Assembly: GCF_937888285.1 (NCBI RefSeq)
Contig: NZ_CALART010000056.1
Span: 108,051 to 172,050 of the forward strand
Length of the DNA stretch: 64,000 nt
Source: an uncultured Aquimonas sp.
GTDB lineage: Bacteria; Pseudomonadota; Gammaproteobacteria; Xanthomonadales; Xanthomonadaceae
Direction of reading: 5' to 3'
Shown: positions 26,669 to 35,149 of the stretch, one piece after another
Layout of the letters: each line of letters starts with the position of its first letter
Position numbering within the stretch: position 1 is the stretch's first letter
Notes under the pieces: generated by a model
The model's input: the letters and a program-made list of their open reading frames with translations, nothing else
The model's database searches: none
What the model was told of the DNA's origin: nothing
Program-made: the position numbers and the translations under genes

Positions 26669-26774
26669 CCCAACCGCGAGCCCGCGTGCCCCGCGGTCCG
26701 CTCGCCTCGCCGCTTCCCGCGGCGCGTGCATGCCGCTACCATCGCGCACACTTTCCATCGCGATAGAGCGATAC

Positions 26775-27608
26775 ATGCCTGCCCTGCCCTCGCTGTCCTT
26801 CGAATTCTTTCCGCCCAAGACCGACGAGCAGCGCAGCCAGCTCGACCGCACTGCCGAAAAGCTCAAGGAGTACGCACCTCGCTTCGTTTCGGTGACCTTC
26901 GGCGCCGGCGGATCGACCCTGTCCTACACCGCCGACACCGTGCGCGGCCTGCACGACCAGCACGGGCTGGACGCCGCGCCGCACCTGTCCTGCGTGGGCG
27001 GCACCCGCGAAGAGATCCGCGAGCTGCTGCAGCGCTACCGCGAAATCGGCTGCCGCCGCATCGTCGCCCTGCGCGGCGACCTGCCCTCGGGCATGGCCCG
27101 GCCGGGCGACTTCCGCTATGCCAGCGAACTTGTGGAGTTCATTCGCACAGAGACCGGCGAGCACTTCCACATCGAGGTCGCCGCCTACCCGGAAGTGCAT
27201 CCGCAGGCCGACGACGCGCTGGCCGATCTCAAGCACTTCTGCACCAAGGTGCGCGCGGGCGCGAATTCAGCGATCACGCAGTACTTCTACAACGCCGACG
27301 CCTACTTCGCTTTCGTCGACGCAGTGCGCCGCGAGGGCATCGACATCCCGATCGTGCCCGGCATCATGCCGATCTCGAACTACAGCCAGCTGCGCCGCTT
27401 CTCCGAAATGTGCGGCGCCGAGATCCCGCGCTGGATGGCCAAACGCATGCAAGCCTATGGCGACGATGCCGCCGCGGTGCGCGAATTCGGTGCCGATGCG
27501 GTGGCCCAGCTGTGCCGACGCCTGATCGAGGGCGGCGCGCCCGAGCTGCACTTCTACTCGCTGAACCTGGCCAAGCCGACGCTGGCGGTGCTGGAACGGC
27601 TGGGCTGA
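26775..27608 (+). CDS. metF: 5,10-Methylenetetrahydrofolate reductase
   Basis: 277 residues, typical for bacterial MetF. It reduces methylene-THF to methyl-THF with an FAD cofactor, supplying methionine synthase. Motifs: LSFEFFPPKTDEQ (catalytic Glu region), FVSVTFGAGGST, HLSCVGGTREEI, RRIVALRGDLPSG, GANSAITQYFYNADAYF, PIVPGIMPISNYSQL. The ATG at 26775 is chosen by alignment with the family start; the open frame upstream to 26337 is repeat-derived. No riboswitch was recognised in the leader. It stands alone, with repeats on both sides. Confidence 0.96.
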   Translation: MPALPSLSFEFFPPKTDEQRSQLDRTAEKLKEYAPRFVSVTFGAGGSTLSYTADTVRGLHDQHGLDAAPHLSCVGGTREEIRELLQRYREIGCRRIVALRGDLPSGMARPGDFRYASELVEFIRTETGEHFHIEVAAYPEVHPQADDALADLKHFCTKVRAGANSAITQYFYNADAYFAFVDAVRREGIDIPIVPGIMPISNYSQLRRFSEMCGAEIPRWMAKRMQAYGDDAAAVREFGADAVAQLCRRLIEGGAPELHFYSLNLAKPTLAVLERLG

Positions 27609-27634
27609 GGGCGTCTCATCACCTCGAACGGTCC

Positions 27635-27958
27635 GCGGATGCGCTGCGCTTGTCTGCTCAGCGCGTGGGCCGGTCTGGGGCTTCGCTGCAGGCATGGCGT
27701 CCATCGTTCTTGTTGGCGGATGCGCTTTGCTTATCTGCCCTACGCGTGCGACGCCCTGAGGCTTCGCTGCAGGCATGGCGTCCATCGTTCTTGTTGGCAG
27801 ATGCGCTTCGCTTATCTGCCCTACGCGTGGGGCGGTCTGGGGCTTCGCTGCAGGCGTGGCGTCCATCGTCCTTGTTGGCAGATGCGCTTCGCTTATCTGC
27901 CCTACGCGCACAACGGTCCGAAGCTTCGTTCGGGTACTGGCGTCAAACGTACTTGTAG
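27635..27958. repeat. Four tandem copies of an 81-bp repeat
   Basis: Units start at 27635, 27716, 27797 and 27878, exactly 81 bp each. Each begins with GC[GA]GATGCGCT.CGCTTAT and contains GCTTCGCTGCAGGC and TGGCGTCCATCG. Units 2 and 3 are the closest; unit 4 is the most diverged. There are no spacers, so it is not CRISPR. As 81 is divisible by three, frames stay open across it, but no start or family supports a protein. Confidence 0.93.
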
Positions 27959-27983
27959 GGTGGATAAGCGCAGCGCATCCACC
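27955..27983. repeat. Inverted mate of the tandem-repeat head
   Basis: GTAGGGTGGATAAGCGCAGC followed by GCATCCACC is a near reverse complement of the GGATGCGCT..CTTATCTGCCCTAC head of each 81-bp unit, and closes the array. This sequence is a well-known dispersed repeat type in Proteobacteria. Between it and 28145 nothing else was seen. Confidence 0.75.
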
Positions 27984-28145
27984 AACGAGTCTCCAAGAGG
28001 CGCGGCATCAAGCGAAGCCGAACCTGTCGTCGCCGCCGCAATACGCGCCTTCCCGTTCGACCCGGCCGGCAGGCACGACGCAGGGCCTTCGCCAAACGAG
28101 ATCCGGGCAGCGCCCGGCGAGCACGCCAGCGCCAGCTGCCGCGCA

Positions 28146-28769
28146 TCAGGCCAACAGCCCCGCACAGGCGACGTGCAGGCTGCGGCGGAGCTGCTCGGCG
28201 TCGATCCCCGGGTCGCGCACCCAGTTCAGCACCATGCCGTCGAGCAGGCAGCGCAGCACCAGGGTGCGCTGCTGCAGCTCGCCCGTCGAGAGGCGCAGGC
28301 TGCGCAGCTCGGCGCTGCGCGCAAGCAATCCGCTGAGATCCGCCCAGATCGATCGCTCATGCTCGGCCAGCACCGAAGCCACGTCCGCGTCGCGGGTTGC
28401 CTCGGCGGTGATCTCAAGAAACAGGGTGGGGTCGAAGTCGCCTTCGGAACCGCCGCTGCGCGTACGCCAGTTCTGCAGCTTCGCGATCACCACGTCCACC
28501 AGGGCCTCGCAGCTGGTGATGCCGGCCAGGGTCTCGCCGCGCCGGATGCGCTGCTCGTCGACGATCGCATGCACGATCGCCGCCTTGTTGGTGAAGTAGC
28601 GGTAGATCAGGCCTTGGCTGATCCCGGCGGCCTGGGCGATGTTGGCGATGCTGGCGCCGTGGAAGCCGCGCTCGGCAAAGCAGGCACGCGCAGCATCGAG
28701 GATGCGCGCGCGCTGGGCCTGCGCGCGCGCCGTGGACTTGCCGCTGCTGCGCTCTTCGATGGCGCTCAT
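28146..28769 (-). CDS. TetR/AcrR-family repressor of the efflux operon
   Basis: 207 residues. The DNA-binding domain is at about 18-64, with the helix-turn-helix ASIANIAQAAGISQGLIYRY (residues 39-58) followed by FTNKAAIVHAIV. The C-terminal ligand domain is divergent, as usual. Its ATG overlaps the acrB stop (ATGA), so it is the third gene of the pump operon and should control its own production. A palindrome ahead of the first gene fits an operator for it. Confidence 0.92.
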   Translation of the reverse strand: MSAIEERSSGKSTARAQAQRARILDAARACFAERGFHGASIANIAQAAGISQGLIYRYFTNKAAIVHAIVDEQRIRRGETLAGITSCEALVDVVIAKLQNWRTRSGGSEGDFDPTLFLEITAEATRDADVASVLAEHERSIWADLSGLLARSAELRSLRLSTGELQQRTLVLRCLLDGMVLNWVRDPGIDAEQLRRSLHVACAGLLA

Positions 28770-31700
28770 GGCTGCACCTGCCTGCCCTGCATCAGCCGGC
28801 GGATCACGACGAAGAACAGCGGAATGAAGAAGATGCCGAGGAAGGTGCCGGCGAGCATGCCGCCGACCACGCCGGTGCCGATCGCACGCTGCGCGCCCGA
28901 GCCCGCGCCGGTGGCGAGCGCCAGCGGCAGCACGCCGAAACCGAAGGCGATCGAGGTCATCAGGATCGGCCGCAGGCGGTCGCGGATCGCCGCCAGCGTA
29001 CCCTCGACCAGCGCCATGCCGGCCTCCACGTTGGCCTTGGCGAACTCGATGATCAGCACCGCGTTCTTGCTGGCGAGCCCGACCGTGGTGAGCATGCCGA
29101 CCTGGAAGTAGACGTCGCGCTCCAGCCCGCGCGTCCAGGTGAACAGCACGGTGCCGAGGATGCCCAGCGGCACCACCAGCAGCACCGAGGTCGGGATCGA
29201 CCAGCTCTCGTACAGCGCGGCCAGACAGAGGAACACGATCAGCACCGACAGCGCGTAGAGCATCGGCGTCTGCGCGCTGGCCGCGCGCTCCTGGTAGGAC
29301 TGGCCGCTCCACTCGATGCCGAAGCCCTGCGGCAGCTCGCCGACGATGCGCTCGATCTCGGCCATGGCGTCGCCGGAACTCACGCCCGGCGCCGGCGTGC
29401 CGGTGATGTTCATGGCCGAGACGCCATTGAAGCGCTCCAGCCGCGGCGAGCCGTATTCCCAGCGGGTGCTGGCGAAGGCGGAGAACGGCACCATCTCACC
29501 GGTGGCATTGCGCGTGTACCACTGCGCGAAGTCCTCCGGCACCATCCGGAACGGCGCATCGGCCTGCACGTAGACGCGCTTGACCCGGCCGCGGTCGATG
29601 AAGTCATCGACGTACTGGCCGCCCCAGGCCACGCTCAGGGTGTTGTTGATGCTGGCCACCGGAACGCCCAGCGCGGCGGCCTTCTCGGTATCGATCTGCA
29701 GACGGAACTGCGGCGTGTCTTCCTGACCATTCGGACGCACGCCACTCAGCAGCGGGCTCTGCGCGGCCGCGCCAAGCAGCTGGTTGCGCGCCGCCAGCAG
29801 GGCCTCGTGGCCGGCGCCGGCGTTGTCCTTCAGGTAGAGATTGAAGCCACCGGTGGTGCCGAGCTCGGTCACCGGCGGCGGTGCCAGCGCGAACACCATG
29901 GCGTCCTTGATCTGGCTGAAAGCGCCCATGGCGCGGCCGACCAGGGCGCCAACGCTGGCCTCGTCGCTGCTGCGCTCATCCCAGTCCCTCAGCTTGACGA
30001 AGACCATGCCGTTGTTCTGGCCGCTGCCGGCGAAGCTGAAGCCCTGCACCGAAAAGGTCGAGACCACGTGCTCGGATTCGTTTTCCAGATAGTGCCGCTC
30101 GACCTGCTCCATGACCTTCTGGGTGCGCTGCTGGGTGGCGCCGACCGGGGTCTGCACGATGGTGAACATCACGCCCTGGTCCTCATCGGGAAGGAACGAG
30201 GACGGCACCCGCAGGAACACGAACACCATCACCCCGGCCAGCAGGCCGTACAGCAGCAGGAAGCGGCCGCTGCGCCGGAGCATGCGCTCGACCATGCCCT
30301 GGTAGCGGCGGTTGCCCGCATCGAACGTGCGGTTGAACCAGCCGAAGAAGCCGCGCTCGCCGTGGTGCTCGCCCTTCTTCAGCGGCTTGAGCATGGTCGC
30401 GCACAGCGCCGGGGTGAGAATGATCGCGACCAGCACCGACAGGCCCATCGCGGAGACAATCGTCGCCGTGAACTGGCGGTAGATCACGCCGGTCGAGCCG
30501 GTCAGGAAGGCCATGGGCACGAACACCGCCGCCAGCACCAGGCCGATGCCGACGAGGGCGCCGGTGATCTGGTCCATCGACTTGCGCGTGGCCTCCAGCG
30601 GCGACAGGCCTTCCTCGCTCATCACCCGCTCGACGTTCTCGACCACCACGATGGCGTCGTCGACCAGCAGGCCGATCGCCAGCACCATCGCGAACATGGT
30701 CAGCATGTTGATCGAGAAGCCCAGCGCCAGCAGGATCGCCAGCGTGCCCAGCAGCACCACCGGCACCGCGATGGTCGGAATCAGCGTGGCGCGGAAGTTC
30801 TGCAGGAACAGGTAGATCACCAGGAACACCAGCACCACCGCCTCGATCAGGGTCTTGACGACCTCATTGATCGAGACGCGCACGAAGGGCGTGGTGTCGA
30901 AGGGGATCTTGACCGCAAGCCCGGTGGGAAAGCCCGGCTGCATGCGCTCCATCAGCGCAGCGATGCGGTCGGCGGTGGCCAGCGCATTGGCATTGGTCGC
31001 CAGCGAGACCGCCACGCCCGCTGCGGGCTGGCCGTTGTAGCGGCTGATCACCGAATAGTTGTCGGAGCCGATCTCGACGCGGGCGACATCGCCCAGCCGC
31101 AGCACCGAACCGTCGCCGCCGCTGCGCAGCACGATGTTGCGGAACTGCTCAGGCGTCTGCAGACGGTCCTGCGCAGTGATTGTTGCGTTGAGCTGCTGGT
31201 CGTCGACGGCCGGCGTACCGCCCAGCTGGCCCACCGCCACCTGCGCGTTCTGCGCGCGGATGGCTTCGATCACATCCGCCGGCACCAGCCGGTAGGTGTT
31301 GAGCTTGCCGGGGTCGAGCCAGATCCGCATCGCGTACTTGCCGCCGAACACCTGCACGCTGCCGACGCCCGCCACGCGGCTCAGCGGATCGACAATCGTC
31401 GCGGCCACGTAGTCCGAAATGTCGCCGCGGTCCATGCTGCCGTCCTCGGAGACGAAGGCCAGCACCTGCAGGAAGCCCGAGCTCGCCTTGGTCACGCTGA
31501 TGCCCTGCTGCTGCACGATCTGTGGCAGCAGCGCGGTGGCCAGCTGCAGCTTGTTCTGCACCTGCACCTGGGCGATGTCGGGGTCGGTGCCGGTGGCGAA
31601 GGTGAGAGTGACGCTGACGCTGCCGTTCGAGTCGCTGGTGGCCGACATGTAGTCGAGGCCATCGAGGCCGGTCATGGCCTGCTCGATGATCTGGGTCACC

Positions 31701-31879
31701 GAGTTCTCGACCGCCTGTGCGGAGGCACCGGGGTAGCTGGCGCTGATGGTGACCGAGGGCGGCGCGATGGTCGGGTAGCGGGAGATCGGCAGCTGGGTCA
31801 GCGCGAGCAGGCCGGCCAGCATGATGATGATGGCGATGACCCAGGCGAAGATCGGCCGGTCGATGAAGAAGCGAGCCAT
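28766..31879 (-). CDS. RND multidrug efflux transporter, AcrB/MexB type (HAE1)
   Basis: 1037 residues, standard for the family, with 12 membrane helices in two repeats. It begins MARFFIDRPIFAWVIAIIIM. The proton-relay aspartates are in GLLVDDAIVVVENV (about D406/D407). Other signatures: SYPGASAQAVENSVTQIIEQ and, in the C-terminal half, TTVGLASKNAVLIIEFAK with the relay lysine. It exports drugs and lipophiles from periplasm and membrane by proton antiport, with the AcrA-type adaptor 13 bp upstream. No outer-membrane channel gene follows, so a TolC-type protein must come from elsewhere. Confidence 0.96.
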   Translation of the reverse strand: MARFFIDRPIFAWVIAIIIMLAGLLALTQLPISRYPTIAPPSVTISASYPGASAQAVENSVTQIIEQAMTGLDGLDYMSATSDSNGSVSVTLTFATGTDPDIAQVQVQNKLQLATALLPQIVQQQGISVTKASSGFLQVLAFVSEDGSMDRGDISDYVAATIVDPLSRVAGVGSVQVFGGKYAMRIWLDPGKLNTYRLVPADVIEAIRAQNAQVAVGQLGGTPAVDDQQLNATITAQDRLQTPEQFRNIVLRSGGDGSVLRLGDVARVEIGSDNYSVISRYNGQPAAGVAVSLATNANALATADRIAALMERMQPGFPTGLAVKIPFDTTPFVRVSINEVVKTLIEAVVLVFLVIYLFLQNFRATLIPTIAVPVVLLGTLAILLALGFSINMLTMFAMVLAIGLLVDDAIVVVENVERVMSEEGLSPLEATRKSMDQITGALVGIGLVLAAVFVPMAFLTGSTGVIYRQFTATIVSAMGLSVLVAIILTPALCATMLKPLKKGEHHGERGFFGWFNRTFDAGNRRYQGMVERMLRRSGRFLLLYGLLAGVMVFVFLRVPSSFLPDEDQGVMFTIVQTPVGATQQRTQKVMEQVERHYLENESEHVVSTFSVQGFSFAGSGQNNGMVFVKLRDWDERSSDEASVGALVGRAMGAFSQIKDAMVFALAPPPVTELGTTGGFNLYLKDNAGAGHEALLAARNQLLGAAAQSPLLSGVRPNGQEDTPQFRLQIDTEKAAALGVPVASINNTLSVAWGGQYVDDFIDRGRVKRVYVQADAPFRMVPEDFAQWYTRNATGEMVPFSAFASTRWEYGSPRLERFNGVSAMNITGTPAPGVSSGDAMAEIERIVGELPQGFGIEWSGQSYQERAASAQTPMLYALSVLIVFLCLAALYESWSIPTSVLLVVPLGILGTVLFTWTRGLERDVYFQVGMLTTVGLASKNAVLIIEFAKANVEAGMALVEGTLAAIRDRLRPILMTSIAFGFGVLPLALATGAGSGAQRAIGTGVVGGMLAGTFLGIFFIPLFFVVIRRLMQGRQVQP

Positions 31880-31892
31880 GGTCGATCTCCGC

Positions 31893-33062
31893 CTATTCGG
31901 CGTCTGCGGCGCTGGGCGCCGACTGCGGATCGGCCATCGACGCTTCCACCACCCGCACCTGCATGCCCGGACGCACCTTCTGCAGGCCCTCGACGATCAC
32001 GCGCTCTCCCGCCTGCAGGCCTTGGTCCACCAGCCACTGGTCGCCCAGGGTCCGGCTGGCGCCAAGCACGCGCGCTTCGACCACATCCTCGGCGTTCACC
32101 ACCATCGCTACCGCCTGGCCCTTCGGGTCGCGGGTGATCGCCTGCTGCGGGGCCAGGATGCCCTGCGGGCGCTGGCCCATGTCGACCTGCGCACGCACGT
32201 ACATGCCGGGCAGCAGCAGGCCATCCGGATTCGGCACGAGCACGCGCAGCGCGTAGCTGCCGGTGCCCGGGTCGACGGTGACATCGGCGAACTGCAGGCG
32301 GCCCTGCTGGGCATAGACGCTGCCGTCTTCCAGCAGCAGGGTCACCGGCACGCCCTCGGACCGTTCGAGGGTGCCGGCCGCCACCTCGCGACGCAGCGCG
32401 AGCAGCTCGGCGCTGGACTGCGCTAGATCCACATACATCGGATCGAGCTGCTGGATCGTCGCCAGCGGCTCGGTCTGGTTGGCGGTCACCAGCGCGCCCT
32501 GGGTGACGCTGGACTTGCCGATCTGGCCGCTGATCGGCGCCACGAGGCGCGCATAGGCCAGCGTCACCTCGGCCGCCGCGAGCTGGGCGCGGGCTGCGGC
32601 CACGTCGGCCTGTGCCTGCTGGAAGGCCGCCGCGGCGAGCTCGTTGTCCTGCGCGCTGAGCAAGCGCTTCTCGGCCAGCTCGGCGGCGCGACGCGCCTGC
32701 AAACGGGTCGAGTTCAGCGTGGCCTCCGCGCGCGCCAGGGCAGCGCTGGCGCGGTCGCGATCCGCCCGATAGCTGGCGTCATCGATCTGGTACAGCAACT
32801 CGCCGGCTTCAACGCGCGCGCCTTCCGTGAATGCACGCTGCTTGACGATGCCGCTCACCTGCGGGCGCACCTCGGCGACCACGTAGGGCACCGTGCGGCC
32901 GGCGAGCTCGCGGGTCACGCTGACCGGCTGGGTGCCCAGGGTGACCACACTGACCTCGGGCGGCGGCGGCGCGGCGGGCGGCTCCGGCGCACCGCAGGCC
33001 GACAGCGAAAGGACAGCGCACAGGGTCAGGGCGCGCGTGAGGTGAGGGGCGGGACTGCGCAT
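31893..33062 (-). CDS. RND efflux periplasmic adaptor, AcrA/MexA type lipoprotein
   Basis: 389 residues. The lipoprotein signal ends LSLSAC (C23). A lipoyl half-motif (EVRPQVSGIVKQRAFTEGAR, GELLYQIDDASY) precedes a long coiled-coil hairpin (about residues 95-165), the second lipoyl half (YARLVAPISGQIGKSSVTQG) and beta-barrel segments (NPDGLLLPGMYVRAQVD). It bridges AcrB to an outer-membrane channel. First gene of the acrA-acrB-tetR operon. Confidence 0.95.
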   Translation of the reverse strand: MRSPAPHLTRALTLCAVLSLSACGAPEPPAAPPPPEVSVVTLGTQPVSVTRELAGRTVPYVVAEVRPQVSGIVKQRAFTEGARVEAGELLYQIDDASYRADRDRASAALARAEATLNSTRLQARRAAELAEKRLLSAQDNELAAAAFQQAQADVAAARAQLAAAEVTLAYARLVAPISGQIGKSSVTQGALVTANQTEPLATIQQLDPMYVDLAQSSAELLALRREVAAGTLERSEGVPVTLLLEDGSVYAQQGRLQFADVTVDPGTGSYALRVLVPNPDGLLLPGMYVRAQVDMGQRPQGILAPQQAITRDPKGQAVAMVVNAEDVVEARVLGASRTLGDQWLVDQGLQAGERVIVEGLQKVRPGMQVRVVEASMADPQSAPSAADAE

Positions 33063-33101
33063 GGGGGCCTCTGGGAGAGCGCGGCGACGGCCGCACCGGA
33101 A

Positions 33102-33119
33102 AATGAGTGAGCGTTCATT
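33102..33119. promoter_or_regulatory. Candidate TetR operator ahead of the efflux operon
   Basis: AATGAGTGAGCGTTCATT is an imperfect inverted repeat (AATGA..TCATT) 40 bp upstream of the adaptor start. Palindromes with TGA-N-GTTCA-type halves are typical AcrR/TetR sites. The remaining 328-bp gap to 33390 otherwise shows nothing besides the leader of the TrmY gene. Confidence 0.65.
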
Positions 33120-33390
33120 CTCTTCTCATGGCCAGCGCTGTCAAGTCGATACCGGCACCGTCGAAGGCCATTGCATGGCCCCGGCAGGGTCGCGGTTCAG
33201 GCAGCGGCGCATTCACGGCCGGGCGCTGCGAGCTGCGCCCGCTCGACTGCCGACGACACGCAAGCGGGCGCGTCCTGAGCCTGCCGCGGGTCACGGCAGG
33301 ATCGCGCCCACCCGGGTCGACCCTCCGGCCGTTTGCGCGGACAATCCCCGGCCGCGCGGCCCCGGCGCGCCCCTCACTCGACGGAAGCCA

Positions 33391-33984
33391 ATGCGAACCT
33401 TTGTCCTGCGCGCACGCGCCGCACCGACCGACAGCGCCGGCCTGCTCGCGGCGGTCGGCCAGGACGCGCACACCGAGATCCTCGCCCATACGCTGATGAA
33501 CGCGATCTTCGTGGCGCAGTCGCACCGCCCCGATGTCGTCGTCTACCTGGTGCTGGAAAGCACGCGCGACTACTCGCGCTCGATCCGCTTCGAGTCGAAC
33601 GCGCTGCAGGATCTCGGCGGCTTCGACGAGCGGCGCCTGCTGGGCCGGGTCGCCCGCGCGCTGGATGCATCGGTCGGCATGGGCAAGGACGAGACCCGCG
33701 CGGTCGAGCCGGGCGTAAGCGTGTCCACGACCAGCTTCGAGCGCCTCGTGCAGGGCCTTGCGCAGGACCACACGCTCTATGTGATGGACCGCAAGGGCAG
33801 CCCGATCAGTGACCAGCCCATCGCGCCCCGACCCTGCTTCCTGCTGACCGACCATATCCCGATGCCGAAGAACACCCTGCACGGCCTCGATCGACTGGGG
33901 GCACGCAAGATCTCGCTGGGCTCGAAGATGCTGTTCGCCTCGCAGTGCGTCGTGCTCATCCACCACGCGCTGGATCAGGCCTGA
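33391..33984 (+). CDS. TrmY-like SPOUT RNA methyltransferase (DUF358)
   Basis: 197 residues from the ATG at 33391, after GGAAG. N-terminal MRTFVLRARAAPTDSAGLLA, the middle DVVVYLVLESTRDYSRSIRF, and the C-terminal DHIPMPKNTLHGLDRLGARK followed by ISLGSKMLFASQCVVLIHHA match TrmY. In archaea TrmY methylates N1 of pseudouridine 54 in tRNA; the C-terminal trefoil knot binds S-adenosylmethionine. Bacterial homologues exist, but their RNA target is not established, since bacterial tRNA normally carries ribothymidine at 54. Single gene, divergent from the efflux operon. Confidence 0.85.
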   Translation: MRTFVLRARAAPTDSAGLLAAVGQDAHTEILAHTLMNAIFVAQSHRPDVVVYLVLESTRDYSRSIRFESNALQDLGGFDERRLLGRVARALDASVGMGKDETRAVEPGVSVSTTSFERLVQGLAQDHTLYVMDRKGSPISDQPIAPRPCFLLTDHIPMPKNTLHGLDRLGARKISLGSKMLFASQCVVLIHHALDQA

Positions 33985-34240
33985 AACGCGGCGCAGTCGG
34001 CGCGGCGATACCCCATCGTTACCGCGCCATGGACGCGCGGTGGAGACCCAAGAGCAGCCGCTGAGGCAGGCTTGCCATCGCGGCCTGTGGCGCCACTCCG
34101 TCGCCCTGCGCCGCCCCGGATGTCGGCGCTGTCGCCGAGATTCCTTGTGTCCTGTTGATTCCTCGACCGCTGGATTCCCCGACCGGAGCGTCGGCCCGCG
34201 CGTTGCCACTTTGAGCCCTTATCCATACGAGATCCCTGCC

Positions 34241-34645
34241 ATGCTTGTTTCGCTTGCCCTGGGCATTGCCTCCGTTCTGCCTTCCCTCGAAGCCGACGCT
34301 GGAACGCGTCGCCTCACCCCCGTCGACACCCACATCATTGCGGTGGCCACGCCGACCCGGATCCTCACGGGCTATCACTGCGAGGCCGTCGAGTACGGCC
34401 TGACCCCGCAGGCCGGCAGAACCGTGGCGAACTGCCTGAAGCTTGCGTCGAACGCCAGCCAGGGCAGCGTTACCCCGGGCGGTGGCCATGTCCTGCGCCT
34501 GAGCCACGCGCCGGACATGGTCTTCCTCGACTGCCATCTGGAACGCGCCGAGCGCTTCCTGCGTGCCGATGGTGGCTACAACCACTACCTTGAATTCGGC
34601 TGTCCGGATCCAGCGTCGAGTGCACTCGACGCAGCCAGTCCATAA
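34241..34645 (+). CDS. Small possibly exported protein, unknown function
   Basis: 134 residues with a short hydrophobic N-terminus (MLVSLALGIASVLPSLEADA) that may be a signal peptide. Four cysteines (in GYHCEAVEY, ANCLKLA, FLDCHLERA, FGCPDP) suggest two disulfides in the periplasm. Only a weak ribosome site is visible. No family was recognised. Confidence 0.55.
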   Translation: MLVSLALGIASVLPSLEADAGTRRLTPVDTHIIAVATPTRILTGYHCEAVEYGLTPQAGRTVANCLKLASNASQGSVTPGGGHVLRLSHAPDMVFLDCHLERAERFLRADGGYNHYLEFGCPDPASSALDAASP

Positions 34646-35149
34646 GACAGGGCAAAGCCAGCAATGAGGCGCGCGATCCAAGGCAACGCTGAAGAATCCA
34701 GCGTTGCCGCGCGCGATGGAGGGTGCGGTCGCGAACCGAGCGCGTAGGCGCGTCATCCAGAACACGCGAGTCCGGACCTGCGCCGGACGCACGATCACTG
34801 AACAAGGACAGCAGGGACCTGATCCGTGTTGCCCTGAAGTCGCGCACCAGTTGAGTAACGGCAACGCGGACAGCTGCCGCACTGCCCTGGGCTGGTGATC
34901 CCGCGCCTGCAGGGTGGGCCCCGGTCAAGGCGCCAGACGCACGCGTTGCAGCGGCAGGCCTGCACCCCCGAGGCTGCGTCAACGCAGATGGAGCTGCACA
35001 ACTGGCGATGCGGGTGCTTCAGCGAGGACAGGCTCCGCGCTGAGGGCACCGACACGACAGGCGCCAGACAGACGAATCGAAGCCTTCGCCTGAGCCACGC
35101 GGGCGCCTGCGGTACCCTGCCCCGCGGACTCCACCGGGACACAGCGCAG
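34646..35149. other. Intergenic stretch without recognised features
   Basis: About 500 bp between the small exported protein and the AbgT transporter. Short frames occur on both strands but have no start context or family resemblance. Only the transporter's leader is likely functional. Confidence 0.6.

Noticed and set aside
26337..26774. An N-terminal extension of MetF
   Set aside because: The upstream open frame is made of the Fur-box region and the composite repeat, and MetF proteins begin at the chosen ATG.
27635..27958. CRISPR array
   Set aside because: Units are contiguous 81-bp copies without unique spacers, and no cas gene is near.
27639..29111. A protein encoded by the 81-bp repeat array
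   Set aside because: Frames stay open only because the unit is divisible by three; no start context, and the frame runs antisense into tetR.
29807..32137. A 776-codon plus-strand frame opposite acrB
   Set aside because: His/Gln/Asp/Arg-rich shadow sequence with no motif.
34646..35149. Short frames between the 134-residue gene and the AbgT transporter
   Set aside because: No start signals and no family features; treated as intergenic.
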